A stretch of DNA of 64,000 nucleotides from REEB95 sp050729835 (GCA_050729835.1 JBOHLS010000009.1:28210-92209); one strand, 5' to 3'. Counted from the stretch's first letter, positions 54,065 to 63,111 are shown. Program-made: numbers and translations. Notes: generated from the letters alone by a model not told the origin.

Positions 54065-55846
54065 ATGGGCCTGCTGGTCAAGCTGCTGCCGTTCCTGCGG
54101 CCCTATCGGCTGAGCTTCGCCTGGGCGCTGCTCCAGGTCTTCGTCATGGCCGGCTTCAATCTGCTGAAGCCGTGGCCGCTGCAGCTGGTGATCGACGACG
54201 TGCTGGGCGGCAAGACGGCGGGATGGCGGCCGCTCGCCGGCCTCTCGAGCGCGACGCTGCTCGTCGTCGCCTGCATCGGCCTGGTGGTGATCAACCTCGG
54301 TGCCGGCCTGCTCGAATTCCTGAACAACCGCACGACGATCGCGGTCGGCCAGAACATGGTCAACGATCTGCGCGGCGCGCTCTATGCCCAGCTTCAGCGC
54401 CTGTCGCTCGCCTTCCACAGCCGGCAGAAGGTCGGCGACCTGATGCACCGCATCACCGCCGACGCCTTCGCGGTGCAAACCATGCTGATGAACGGGCTGC
54501 TGCCGATCCTGTCGGCGGTGATCCTGCTCGGCGGCATGCTGGCGGTGCTGATCCCGCTCGATGCCAAGTTGACCGCACTGTCGCTGACGGTGGTGCCGGT
54601 ACTGTTCGTGCTGATCGGCGTGTTCAACCGCAAGATCAACGTCGTCGCCACCGAGGTGCGCGAGCGCGAGACCCTGGTCTATTCGCTGGTTCAGTGGGCG
54701 ATGCAGTCGATCAAGATCGTCCAGGCCTTCACCCAGGAGGAGGGCGAATACCGCCGCTTCATGGGCGCGAGCGAGGCGAGCCTCGGCGCGACGCTGCGGC
54801 TTTACGGCTGGCAAACGCTCTATTCCGCCGCGGTCAACGGCCTGGTCGCCGTCGGCACCGCCGCCGTAGTCTATGTCGGCGCGCGCAGCGTGTTGGCGGG
54901 CGAACTCACCATCGGACAACTGGTTGTCTTCATCTCGTACTTGGCGCAGCTCTATGCGCCGGTGAACCAGCTGACGCAGAGCTGGGGCCTAATCGCCGGC
55001 GCGCGCGTCGGCGCTACGCGATGCTTCGAGATCCTCGATGTCGAGGCCGATCTCAAGGACGGGTCGCGCGATTTTCCGTCGGCGGGCGCCATGGGCGAGG
55101 TTGAATGGCGCGGCGTCAGCTTCGGCTATCACCGCGAGATGCCGGTGCTGCACCGGGTCGATCTGTGCGTCACGGCGGGCACCAGGATCGCGGTGGTCGG
55201 GCCGTCGGGCGCCGGCAAGTCGACGCTGCTGTCGCTCGTGCCGCGCTTCTTCGATCCGGCGACCGGCGGCGTACTAATCGACGGCGTCGACATCCGCGAC
55301 TACACGCTCAAATCGCTGCGGCGGCAGGTTGCCATGGTCTTGCAGCCGCCGCTGATCTTTCCGATGTCGGTACGCGCCAACATCGCCTATGGCCGGCCCA
55401 AGGCGACCGACGACGAGATCGTCGAGGCGGCGCAGCTCGCCCGCATCCACGAGGTGGTCGCCCGCCTGCCGCAGGGCTACGATACCGTGCTGGGCGAGGC
55501 TGCGACCCTGTCCGAAGGCGAGAAGCAGCGCCTCACCATCGCCCGCGCCATGCTGCGCGACGCCCCGATCCTGGTGCTCGACGAGCCGACCTCGGCGCTC
55601 GACGTCGAGACCGAGGCGCTGGTGATGGCGGGTATCGACCGCCTGACGCGCGGCCGCACCACCTTCGTCATCGCGCATCGGCTCTCGACCGTACGCAACG
55701 CCGACCGCATCGTCGTCCTCAAGAACGGCGCCATCGCGGAGGAGGGCAGCTTCGCCGCGTTGCTCGCCAAGGGCGGCGCCTTCGCCGAGCTCTACAACGC
55801 CCAGTTCTTCGCCGCGCCGGCGGTCGCGACGCAGAAAACTGCCTAG
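54065..55846 (+). CDS. ABC transporter, fused permease and ATPase (MsbA/NdvA-like exporter)
   Basis: 593 residues. Six membrane helices lie in residues 1-310. The ATPase domain (about 335-580) has Walker A VVGPSGAGKSTLLSLVPRFF, the Q-loop VLQPPLIFPMS, signature LSEGEKQRLTIARAML, Walker B ILVLDEPTSALD and the switch IAHRLSTVR. The type IV half-transporter works as a homodimer and exports lipids, glucans or peptides. The direct neighbour is the GT2 fusion, so a glucan or lipid-linked glycan is the likely cargo, similar to NdvA/cyclic glucan export; this is inference. The stop CTAG is shared with the convergent TerC gene. Confidence 0.92.
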   Translation: MGLLVKLLPFLRPYRLSFAWALLQVFVMAGFNLLKPWPLQLVIDDVLGGKTAGWRPLAGLSSATLLVVACIGLVVINLGAGLLEFLNNRTTIAVGQNMVNDLRGALYAQLQRLSLAFHSRQKVGDLMHRITADAFAVQTMLMNGLLPILSAVILLGGMLAVLIPLDAKLTALSLTVVPVLFVLIGVFNRKINVVATEVRERETLVYSLVQWAMQSIKIVQAFTQEEGEYRRFMGASEASLGATLRLYGWQTLYSAAVNGLVAVGTAAVVYVGARSVLAGELTIGQLVVFISYLAQLYAPVNQLTQSWGLIAGARVGATRCFEILDVEADLKDGSRDFPSAGAMGEVEWRGVSFGYHREMPVLHRVDLCVTAGTRIAVVGPSGAGKSTLLSLVPRFFDPATGGVLIDGVDIRDYTLKSLRRQVAMVLQPPLIFPMSVRANIAYGRPKATDDEIVEAAQLARIHEVVARLPQGYDTVLGEAATLSEGEKQRLTIARAMLRDAPILVLDEPTSALDVETEALVMAGIDRLTRGRTTFVIAHRLSTVRNADRIVVLKNGAIAEEGSFAALLAKGGAFAELYNAQFFAAPAVATQKTA

Positions 55847-56451
55847 GTTGCCGCCGCGACCTGCAGCGAACCCTCGACGATCATCCGCACCGCGACGAAG
55901 GCGACGATGGCGAGGCCGAGCCACGCGATCCAGCGATGACGTTCGAGCAGCTTCGCCAAAATCTGCGACGCCGCCGCCATCAACGCCACCGACAGCACGA
56001 GGCCGCTGGCTAGCACCCAGGGGTGATTGCGCGCCGTGCCCGCCACCGCCAGCACGTTGTCGAGCGACATCGACAAATCGGCGACAATGATGCGCAGCAC
56101 CGCGCCGCCGAGGCTGTGCCGGCGTGCATAGGCGGATGACGGCGCGGCGCCGTGCGGTGCGTGTGCCGCGAGGTCGCGATAGAGCTTCCACGCCACCCAC
56201 AGCAGCAAAATGCCGCCGGCGAGGGTCAGGCCGATGATCGCCAGCAGGTCGATGGCGACCAGGGCCAGCAGGATGCGCAGCGCGGCAGCCGCGCCGATAC
56301 CGATCAGCAACACGGTCTTGCGCATCTCGCGCGGCACCAGCGCCGTCGCCATGCCGACGACGACGGCGTTGTCGCCGGCTAGCACCACGTCGATGATGAC
56401 GACCGAGACGAGGGCGCCGAGCGCGCCCCAATCGGCGAAGGCCAAATCCAT
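55843..56451 (-). CDS. TerC family integral membrane protein
   Basis: 202 residues from ATG 56451 (a TTG at 56487 would add 12). Seven hydrophobic segments are visible: VSVVIIDVVLAGDNAVVVGM with the conserved DxxxxxDN motif, LLIGIGAAAALRILLALVAI, ILLLWVAWKLYRDL, and a second repeat DLSMSLDNVLAVAGTARNHP. The repeated D..LDN pattern is the TerC/YjbE signature. Family members are linked to metal (Mn2+) export and tellurite resistance. It converges on the ABC exporter. The upstream gap contains the promoter region of the divergent MFS gene. Confidence 0.88.
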   Translation of the reverse strand: MDLAFADWGALGALVSVVIIDVVLAGDNAVVVGMATALVPREMRKTVLLIGIGAAAALRILLALVAIDLLAIIGLTLAGGILLLWVAWKLYRDLAAHAPHGAAPSSAYARRHSLGGAVLRIIVADLSMSLDNVLAVAGTARNHPWVLASGLVLSVALMAAASQILAKLLERHRWIAWLGLAIVAFVAVRMIVEGSLQVAAAT

Positions 56452-56536
56452 CGGCGATGAGTGGCGGGCAGCCGTCGAGTCTGTCAAGCCCGCCCGGGGT
56501 TGCGCCGCCGCCGCGTGCCGATCACACTCCCGTCCC

Positions 56537-57688
56537 GTGCCGATCGCACTGCGCCTGTCGCTGTTTTATGCCGGCTTTTTCTGTCCGGCGGCATCCTGCT
56601 TCCGTTCTGGCCGGTGTGGCAGGCGTCGCGTGGCCTGTCGGCCGGCGAGATCGGCGTGCTGCTGGCGATCGGTCAATGGGCCAAGGTTGCGGCAACGCCC
56701 GTCACCGGAGGGCTCGCCGACCATAGCGGCGACCCGCGCCGCGTCATGCTGGTGCTCGCCGTGGTCGCGGTCGCCGGCTATGTGGCGTGTTTTCCGGCGC
56801 ACGGCTTCGCCGCGCTCGCGACGCTCCAATGCGCTTACCGCCGCGAGCCTCGCCGCGCTGCTGCCGGTCGGCGATTCGCTGGCGACGACTGCGACGCAAC
56901 AGGGGCATGTCGATTTCGGCCGTGTGCGAGTATGGGGCACGATCGCGTTTATCGCCGCGACATTGCTCGGCGGCCGCATCCTCAACGGCCGCGCGGCCAA
57001 CGTCGTCCTCGATCTGGTGATCGTGCTGACTGTGCTCAACGTCGGCAGCTGCCTGCTGTTGCCGCGCGGCGCGACCCATCTCGCCGCCGATGTCGCGCGC
57101 GGCAGCGCCTGGCGCTCGATTCTGACGCGGGAATATCTGATCTTCCTCGCGGCGACGACGCTGCTCGCAGCCAGTCACAGCGTCTACTACGCCTTCGGCT
57201 CGCTGCGCTGGCAGGCGCAAGGCTTCTCGGAGACTACGATCGCCTGGTTATGGGCCGAAGGCGCCGCCGCCGAGGCGGTGTTCCTGTACTGGGGCGCCCG
57301 CGCAGTGACACGCTGCGGGCCGGTGCCACTGATGGCGCTGGGCGCGGCGAGCGGCGTGGTGCGCTGGACGGTGTTGGCGTTCACCGGCGATCTGCGCCTG
57401 CTGGTGCTGGCGCAGCTGCTCCACGCCGGCACTATCGCCGCGGCGGGACTCGGCAGCATTCATTATCTCGGGTGGACGATTCCGCCGGCGCGCATGGCCA
57501 CCGCCCAGGCGATCAACGCCGCGGTGGTCGGCGTCGTCGGCTACGGCGTGTTCATGCCGCTGGCCGGCGCACTCTATGGTGCTTATGGCGGCCTCGCCTA
57601 TCTCGCGATGGCGGTGTTTTCGGCGGCATCCGCGGTCGCTGCGGTGGCGCTCCAGCGCCGGCTGGCGGCGGCGCCCACCAATTCTTAA
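56537..57688 (+). pseudogene. MFS transporter (MFS_1-like) with two frameshifts
   Basis: Homology switches frame twice. From GTG 56537 the frame gives PIALRLSLFYAGFF, then at the T5 run 56576-56580 it must shift to read LSGGILLPFWPVWQASRGLS and GEIGVLLAIGQWAKVAATPV (loops of MFS helices 1-3) up to ALATL. Near 56824-56828 it returns to the first frame, NALTAASLAALLPVGDSLAT, and continues to TAA 57688. A T6 run would repair the first site. The repaired protein of about 383 residues would be a 12-helix transporter of the HcaT/MFS_1-like type. Broken gene or homopolymer-type sequencing errors. Confidence 0.82.
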
Positions 57689-57711
57689 CGCCTCGCCGCC
57701 ATGATTCACGC

Positions 57712-58605
57712 ATGGCGGCCAGTCAGGAAAACCGTTCGCCGGCGCCGCTGCGCTCGGGCGACGACGGCTTCGACGTTCGGCACATCCGGCCGCTGCCCGG
57801 CGGCGTCAGCGGCACGCCGTTCGCCTGGCCGAGCGACGATCTGGGCTTTCTTGCCGAAATCTTGCGCACGCAGCACGCGCCGCTTCCTCTGATCGAGCGC
57901 CTGATCGCGCATGCCGCCGCGCCCGATCGCGCGGTGTCGCCGGCCGAGCGGCTCGAACACGCGCTCGGCGCCCATTACCGCTTCTCGTCGCTCGACGATA
58001 TTCTGCACCTGCCGGCGCTGCTGATCGTGGGCCCGCCCGGCGCGGGCAAGACCGCGCTGGTGGCGAAGCTGACGGCGCGGCTCGATCCGCGCCGCGTCTT
58101 GGCGGTCAGCGTCGACTCCGGCAACGTTGCCGGGCTCGCGCAGCTCGAGGACTACGTCAAGATGCTCGGCATGGCGTTGGCAGTGGCCGAGGATGCGGCA
58201 GCGCTGCGCGCCACGGTCGGCGGCGCCGAGCGCCGTACCGTCGTCATCGACACGCCGGCGGCCGTGGCCGGCGACGACGAGGCCGAAGAGCGTCTGCGGG
58301 AATTCAAGGCGGCGTCGGGCGCCGAAATCGTCCTGGCGCTGCCGGCCGATCTCGACGCCGCCGAGGCCGAAGCGGTTGGCGCCTGGGCTGGCGGGCTCGG
58401 TGCCAAGCTGATGATCGCGACGCGGCTCGATCTGGTGCGACGCGTCGGCGCCGTGCTGGCAGCGGCCGATGCTGGCGGCCTCGCGCCGCTGGCGGCCAGC
58501 CTCGCGCCGCACTTCGCCTACGGCATCAAGGCGCTGACGCCGGCGTTGCTGGCAAAGCGAATCCTGACCGGCGCGCTCGACGCCGAACGCTGGCAGCGGC
58601 GCTAG
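57712..58605 (+). CDS. FlhF/SRP-like GTPase domain protein
   Basis: 297 residues from ATG 57712. The N-terminal about 90 residues are helical (DLGFLAEILRTQHAPLPLIE). A P-loop lies at LLIVGPPGAGKTALVAKLTA, then RVLAVSVDSGNVAGLAQLED (like the DxxR/Q region of SRP GTPases), TVVIDTPAAVAGDDE (G3-like), and MIATRLDLVRR (G4-like TRxD). This is the pattern of FlhF and SRP-type GTPases, though it lacks the N-terminal basic domain of FlhF. No flagellar genes are close. It starts 24 bases after the MFS pseudogene. The function is uncertain. Confidence 0.75.
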   Translation: MAASQENRSPAPLRSGDDGFDVRHIRPLPGGVSGTPFAWPSDDLGFLAEILRTQHAPLPLIERLIAHAAAPDRAVSPAERLEHALGAHYRFSSLDDILHLPALLIVGPPGAGKTALVAKLTARLDPRRVLAVSVDSGNVAGLAQLEDYVKMLGMALAVAEDAAALRATVGGAERRTVVIDTPAAVAGDDEAEERLREFKAASGAEIVLALPADLDAAEAEAVGAWAGGLGAKLMIATRLDLVRRVGAVLAAADAGGLAPLAASLAPHFAYGIKALTPALLAKRILTGALDAERWQRR

Positions 58606-58614
58606 ATTGCGCGC

Positions 58615-59091
58615 TTAGCGCCCGGCGGATTTTTCGTCTTTGCAGGGACGGAAGTCGCTCTTCTGCGTGTTCACCAGATCGGCGACGAAGTGGCGGAACT
58701 TCTCGCCTGCGAGCGACTCGGCCTGAGTGAAATAGTCGGTCTTGCGGTTGCAAAGATCGGCGGTCGGCATGGTGTCGGCGGCTTCCGAGGCCTGGTTGGC
58801 GGCGCGCGTCACGTAGCGGTCGACCGTGTCCTCGGGATGCCGGTCGCCGGCTTCGCGGAAATGCTCGACCAGCTCCTTGTGATAGGTGTCGAGCGCGGCG
58901 TAATTCCGCTTGATGAAGCCTTCATAGACGTGCATGCGGCAGGTGTCGTTGAGGACCATCAGCTCGGTCATGTAGCGCACGGCCTGCCAAGCCTGTAGCG
59001 CATCGGCGTGAAAGCAGCTCGGCGCCGCAAGCGCCGTATTCGCCGACAGCGCCAGCGCCACCAGCGTCGTCGTCCCCCGCTTCAACCACAT
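58615..59091 (-). CDS. Secreted helical protein of unknown function
   Basis: 158 residues from ATG 59091, preceded by AGAGGGGACGTCC. The signal peptide (RGTTTLVALALSANTALA, cleavage around residue 23) precedes a mature helical part with four cysteines: SCFHADALQAWQAVRYMTEL, MVLNDTCRMHVYEGFIKRNY, ADLCNRKTDYFTQ and DFRPCKDEKSAGR. They may form two disulfides in the periplasm. No family name is recalled. It ends 10 bases from the convergent FlhF-like gene and follows dedA on the same strand with a 26-base gap. Confidence 0.78.
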   Translation of the reverse strand: MWLKRGTTTLVALALSANTALAAPSCFHADALQAWQAVRYMTELMVLNDTCRMHVYEGFIKRNYAALDTYHKELVEHFREAGDRHPEDTVDRYVTRAANQASEAADTMPTADLCNRKTDYFTQAESLAGEKFRHFVADLVNTQKSDFRPCKDEKSAGR

Positions 59092-59116
59092 GGACGTCCC
59101 CTCTGCTGCGCAGACC

Positions 59117-59719
59117 CTAAGCCGATGACGACCGGTGCGCAACCGTGGTCCGGCGGCGCCGGCGATGAAGGCGGTGCGCCAGATGCGCGCCCACCAGCAG
59201 CAACGCGAAGCCCGCCAGCATGGCGAAGCCGAAGTCACGCGCGATGTCTCCCAACAGCTTCTGGAGCTCACGGCCGGAGAGATAACCCGCGCCGACGAAG
59301 ACCGCCGCCCATATTCCGGCGGCGGTGAAATTGAGAATCATGAAGCGGCGCCAGTCGATGCCGCTGATGCCGAGAGCGAACGACGAGAAGTTACGCACGC
59401 CATAGATGAAGCGGAAGCTCAGGATGAACCAGACGTCGAAACGCTTGAGCCAGGCCAGCGCGCTGTCGACGCGCTCGCGCCATTTAGGCTGCCGCGCCAG
59501 GACGCGCAGGCCGAACCGCCGGCCGATCCAGAAATAACACTGGTCGCCGGCGAAGCTGCCGAGCCAGGCGGCGATCAGGAGCGGCGGCGCGCTCAACAGC
59601 CCCTCCGCCGCCGCGAAGGCCGCGAACAGGACGAACGTCTCGCCTTCGAAAAACGTCCACACGAAGGTGATCGGGTACGACCATGCGCCATGTTCGGCGA
59701 TGAAGTGCTGAACGTTCAT
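59117..59719 (-). CDS. DedA family membrane protein
   Basis: 200 residues from ATG 59719, with GGAGG upstream at a longer spacing. Typical DedA features are FVWTFFEGETFVLFAAFAAA (E near the first helix), AAWLGSFAGDQCYFWIGRRF (conserved G-D-xxYxxGR), and FILSFRFIYGVRNFSSFALG (the FxR..xGxR motif). DedA/SNARE-associated proteins are polyprenyl-phosphate or phospholipid flippases and support envelope homeostasis. The Arg-rich C-terminus is cytosolic. It is followed by the secreted-protein gene. Confidence 0.9.
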   Translation of the reverse strand: MNVQHFIAEHGAWSYPITFVWTFFEGETFVLFAAFAAAEGLLSAPPLLIAAWLGSFAGDQCYFWIGRRFGLRVLARQPKWRERVDSALAWLKRFDVWFILSFRFIYGVRNFSSFALGISGIDWRRFMILNFTAAGIWAAVFVGAGYLSGRELQKLLGDIARDFGFAMLAGFALLLVGAHLAHRLHRRRRRTTVAHRSSSA

Positions 59720-59921
59720 GTCCGATGTGTTTCCTCCGGCCCCATCCGAAGGGTCCGTCAATCAAAACACGCTCCGCACCAAAGGTCGAGCGTAGATTAC
59801 GCCGCGATCGTGAATAACCAACGCGCCGCGCCCGCTCGTGTTGCATCGCCGCAGGCGGCGCACGCACAGCCACGCGCCGCTTGGGCGCGGGCCGATGGGC
59901 GTGTATCCTCCCGCTCCGGTC

Positions 59922-61127
59922 ATGACGGTCGAAACCGTTTCCGCGCTGCGTTCGCTGCGCACCCAGACTCTGGTCGGCGCGGTCAGTCTCGGCCACGGCG
60001 CCACGCACTGGGCGGTGGCCACGTTCTTCCTGTTGCTGCCGGCGATGAGTCGCGATCTCGGCCTCAGCTACACCCAGGCCGGCTTGCTGGCGACGGCCTA
60101 TTACGTCGGCTCGATGCTCTCGAACCTGCCGAGCGGCGTGGTCGTCGACCTCACCGGCAAACGCATCCGCTATCAGATTCTGGCGCTGCTGCTCGGCAGC
60201 GTGGCGCTGGCGGCGCTTGGCGCGACGGATAGCTTTGGGGCGCTCTGGTGCTGTCTGGTTCTGCTCGGGGCGTCCAACATGCTGTGGCATCCGGCGGCGA
60301 TCTCGTACCTCTCGATCCACTTGCCGCGCAATCGCGGCTACTCGATGGCGATCCATTCGCTCGGCGCGCATATCGGCGACGCCGCCGCGCCGCTCGTCGC
60401 CGGCTGGCTGCTGCTGAGTTTCTCGTGGCAGCACGCCGCCCAGATCAACGCGCTCATGGGCGTGATCTGCGCCGGTCTCATCGTGCTGGTCTGTGGCCGC
60501 GACGATCCGCGCTCGGCGCCCAAGCGGCAGCCGCGCGCCGATTACTGGAAGGGTCTCGCCGTGCTGCTCAAGTCGCGGGCGCAGTGGAGCTTCTTCCTGA
60601 TGTCCGGATTCCGCACCATGACCCAGGCCGGCTTGTTGACCTTCATGCCGCTGTTCCTGGCGAATGAGCTACACATGAGCCCGGTGATGATGGGCGTGGC
60701 GATGATGGTGCTCCAACTCGGCGGCATGGTGGCGACACCGGTGGCCGGCATTCTCTCGGACCGCATCGGCCGCCGGCCGATCGTCATGGCCGGCATGTTC
60801 AGCACCACGGTGGTCGTCGTGCTGATGACTTTCATCACTAACCACGCCGCCTACGTGGCCTGCATCTCCGTCCTCGGATTCTTCCTCTATGCGATGCGGC
60901 CGGTGATTCAGGCCTGGCAGGTCGATCGCTCGCCGCCCGAGCATCTGGCGGCGATCACCAGCGCCCTCTTCACCGTCCAGGCGGTTCTGTCGGCGCTGGC
61001 GCCGGTGGTCGGCGGCTTCCTCGCCGACCGCTTCGGGCTGATCTCGGTATTCTATTTCCTCGCCGCCTCGGTGCTGGTTGGCAACGTGCTGTGCTTCGTG
61101 GTGCCCAAGACCGAGCACGGCGATTGA
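59922..61127 (+). CDS. MFS transporter (fosmidomycin-resistance-like)
   Basis: 401 residues from ATG 59922; ATG 59895 is possible. Twelve membrane helices are expected, with LVGAVSLGHGATHWAVATFF at helix 1, LSYTQAGLLATAYYVGSML at helix 2-3, SGVVVDLTGKRIRYQI in the cytosolic loop, and ILSDRIGRRPIVMAGM between helices 8 and 9. The HGATHW start is typical of the Fsr branch of MFS. The transported compound is unknown. It ends 4 bases before the CoA transferase gene, so the two may be cotranscribed. The 202-base gap upstream separates it from dedA. Confidence 0.88.
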   Translation: MTVETVSALRSLRTQTLVGAVSLGHGATHWAVATFFLLLPAMSRDLGLSYTQAGLLATAYYVGSMLSNLPSGVVVDLTGKRIRYQILALLLGSVALAALGATDSFGALWCCLVLLGASNMLWHPAAISYLSIHLPRNRGYSMAIHSLGAHIGDAAAPLVAGWLLLSFSWQHAAQINALMGVICAGLIVLVCGRDDPRSAPKRQPRADYWKGLAVLLKSRAQWSFFLMSGFRTMTQAGLLTFMPLFLANELHMSPVMMGVAMMVLQLGGMVATPVAGILSDRIGRRPIVMAGMFSTTVVVVLMTFITNHAAYVACISVLGFFLYAMRPVIQAWQVDRSPPEHLAAITSALFTVQAVLSALAPVVGGFLADRFGLISVFYFLAASVLVGNVLCFVVPKTEHGD

Positions 61128-61131
61128 GCGC

Positions 61132-62304
61132 ATGAGCAAGCTGCCGCTGTCCCGCTTCAAGGTGGTCGATCTGACGCGCGTGCGCGCCGGCCCGACCTGT
61201 GTGCGCCAGCTCGCCGATTGGGGCGCCGACGTCATCAAGGTCGAGGACCCCAAGGGCGATTCCGGCCTGGGCGGCGACCGCGACGGCCCCGATTTCCAGA
61301 ACATCCATCGCAACAAGCGCAGCATCACGCTCGACCTCAAGAAATCCGAGGGCCTCGCGATCCTGAAGAAGCTCGTCGCGCAGGCCGATGTCGTGGCCGA
61401 GAACTTCCGCCCCGACGTCAAATTCCGCCTCGGCGTCGATTACGACAGCCTCAAGCCGGTCAACCCGCGCCTCGTCTATGCCAGCATCTCGGGATTCGGC
61501 CAGGACGGGCCCTATCGCGAGCGGCCGGGCGTCGACCAGATCGCGCAAGGCATGGGCGGCTTGATGTGGATCACCGGCGCGCCGAAGCAGGGGCCGATGC
61601 GCGTCGGCATCCCGATTGCGGACCTTACCGCCGGGCTCTTCGCCGCCATCGGCGTCCTGATCGCGCTGTTGGAGCGCGAGGAATCGGGCGAGGGGCAATA
61701 CGTCGAAACCTCGCTGCTGGCGTCGCAGATCGCCATGCTCGATTTTCAGGCGGCGCGCTGGCTGATGAAAGGCGAGGTGCCGGAGCAGGCCGGCAACAAC
61801 CATCCGACCAGCATCCCGACCGGCGTCTTCCCGACCAAGGACGGCTTCATCAACATCGCCACCGCCGGCGAGGAGCTGTGGCATCGCCTCGCCGACGCGC
61901 TCGGTAAGCCCGAACTCAAGTTCAATCCCGACTACGCCACTGCCGCTGCGCGGCGCAAGCATCGCGACCAGCTCAACGCGATCATCGCCGCGCTGACGCC
62001 GGCCAAGAGCTCGGCCGAATGGGTCGATCTGCTGACCAAGGCGGGGGTGCCCTCGGGCCCGATCAACAAGATGAACGAGGTCTTCGCCGATCCGCAGGTC
62101 AAGCACCTCAAGGTGGCGCGCCAGGTGAAGCACGCGCGGCTCGGCGAGATCGAACTGGTCGGCCAGGCGGTCAGCCTGTCGCGCACCCCCTGGGCGCTGC
62201 GGCGCGCCACGCCCGAGCGCGGCGAGCACACCGACGACGTGTTGCGCGAGCTCGGCTATGCCGAGACCGACATCGCCAAGCTCCGGCAGGACGGCGTGGT
62301 CTAG
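61132..62304 (+). CDS. CaiB/BaiF CoA-transferase family protein
   Basis: 390 residues from ATG 61132. Class III CoA transferases move CoA between acids through an Asp-linked intermediate. Features are FKVVDLTRVRAGPTCVRQLA, DVIKVEDPKGDSGLGG, the catalytic Asp in GIPIADLTAGLFAAIGVL, GRPGVDQIAQGMGGLM-like region, and the C-terminal GVPSGPINKMNEVFADPQVK. The length is standard. The acyl substrate is not known. Its last codon pair is GTC TAG, and the TAG lies inside the terminal repeat of the adjoining MITE-like element (62301-62456). Confidence 0.92.
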   Translation: MSKLPLSRFKVVDLTRVRAGPTCVRQLADWGADVIKVEDPKGDSGLGGDRDGPDFQNIHRNKRSITLDLKKSEGLAILKKLVAQADVVAENFRPDVKFRLGVDYDSLKPVNPRLVYASISGFGQDGPYRERPGVDQIAQGMGGLMWITGAPKQGPMRVGIPIADLTAGLFAAIGVLIALLEREESGEGQYVETSLLASQIAMLDFQAARWLMKGEVPEQAGNNHPTSIPTGVFPTKDGFINIATAGEELWHRLADALGKPELKFNPDYATAAARRKHRDQLNAIIAALTPAKSSAEWVDLLTKAGVPSGPINKMNEVFADPQVKHLKVARQVKHARLGEIELVGQAVSLSRTPWALRRATPERGEHTDDVLRELGYAETDIAKLRQDGVV

Positions 62305-62456
62305 CAGGCTGTTGAAAAACGTTTTTGGACACGCGCCGAAGCAACTTTGATTCGCGGTTCTGCCCCCACGCGCACGATTGATTCGCACCGTCGGCCGTAT
62401 CGATTCTTTTGTTTCGCGCACATCGTTTAACCCTGACTTTTTCAACAGCCTGCTAG
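62301..62456. mobile_element. MITE-like element with perfect 19-bp terminal inverted repeats
   Basis: CTAGCAGGCTGTTGAAAAA at 62301-62319 is repeated as its exact reverse complement at 62438-62456. The 156-base element has no long open frame and is AT-richer than the genome. Its outer four bases are the palindrome CTAG, which could be target site or duplication. The left CTAG contains the TAG stop of the CoA transferase. The terminal sequence resembles ends of known proteobacterial insertion sequences, so it was probably mobilised by a transposase encoded elsewhere. Confidence 0.82.
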
Positions 62457-62462
62457 AGGTGC

Positions 62463-62993
62463 CTATTGCACCGCTGCCGGCGTAAAGCGCGCAAAATAGC
62501 GGTAGTGGTCGACCGTCACGAAGATCAGCTAGCTTTCGCCCATGCTGCGCACGAAGATCAGGCGATGCACGCCGCGATGGCCGCCGGCGTAATCGAGATC
62601 GGCTTCGACATAACGGCCGCGCCACTGGGCGGGCAAGCGGTGTTCGCGGTCGGTGTAACGGTCGCCGCCAATCGCATCGCCGGCCGCGACTGACCACAGA
62701 TCGTCGCCGGGACGCCAGCCATCGCTCTCGGCGGCGTGCTTCGTCAGGTAACACGACGGCAGCGAGCCGTGCGCGTGGAGATAATCCACGACCTTGCGGA
62801 AGGCATCGGGATCGGCCAGGCCGAGACGGCGGGCAAAGGCGACGAGCGCCGCATCCTGCGGCGACGATAAATGGAGATCGCTGCCGCAGATCTCCGCCGC
62901 AATGGCGACGGGAGCCGGCGAGAGCGCCAACAGTATGATTGCAATGACAGCAGCGAAAGATCGTTCTGCCGTCTGCGTTCTGTCGGCCGTCAT
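62463..62993 (-). pseudogene. Barnase-type secreted ribonuclease, truncated by an amber codon
   Basis: The frame from ATG 62993 to TAG 62463 spans 177 codons but has TAG at codon 155 (62529-62531). A signal peptide (FAAVIAIILLALSPAPVAIA) leads into a barnase-like domain: VVDYLHAHGSLPSCYLTKHA (Lys85, as barnase Lys27), GDAIGGDRYTDREHRLP, and RYVEADLDYAGGHRGVHRLI (Glu130, Arg140, Arg144, as barnase Glu73, Arg83, Arg87). The catalytic His (VDHYRYF, His163; barnase His102) is beyond the stop. Barnase has Trp where the stop falls, so TGG to TAG is likely. No barstar-like inhibitor is seen. The ATG lies inside the dispersed repeat at 62988-63086. Confidence 0.82.
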
Positions 62994-63086
62994 TGCGACG
63001 CGGCGCAGAGCGCAACGGAAGCAATCCAGCGTCGCCTTGCGACGAAATGAATCACTGGATTGCTTCGCCTTCGGCTCGCAATGACG
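62988..63086. repeat. Dispersed intergenic palindromic repeat
   Basis: Outer arms CGTCATTGCG (62988-62997) and CGCAATGACG (63077-63086) pair, and inner arms GAAGCAATCCAG and CTGGATTGCTTC (about 63018-63029 and 63055-63066) pair. Sequences with CTGGATTGCTTCG...CGCAATGACG are common interspersed repeats in alphaproteobacterial intergenic regions. The left arm supplies the ATG of the RNase gene; the right arm ends 25 bases before the msrA stop. Confidence 0.75.
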
Positions 63087-63111
63087 TGACGTGAGGGCGA
63101 GCGTCGCGCTG

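Noticed and set aside
51124..54081. A 985-codon open frame on the minus strand opposite the GT2 fusion
   Set aside because: High GC gives long antisense open frames. The composition is repetitive Arg/Gln/Asp/His-rich with no family motifs, whereas the plus strand has clear domain motifs.
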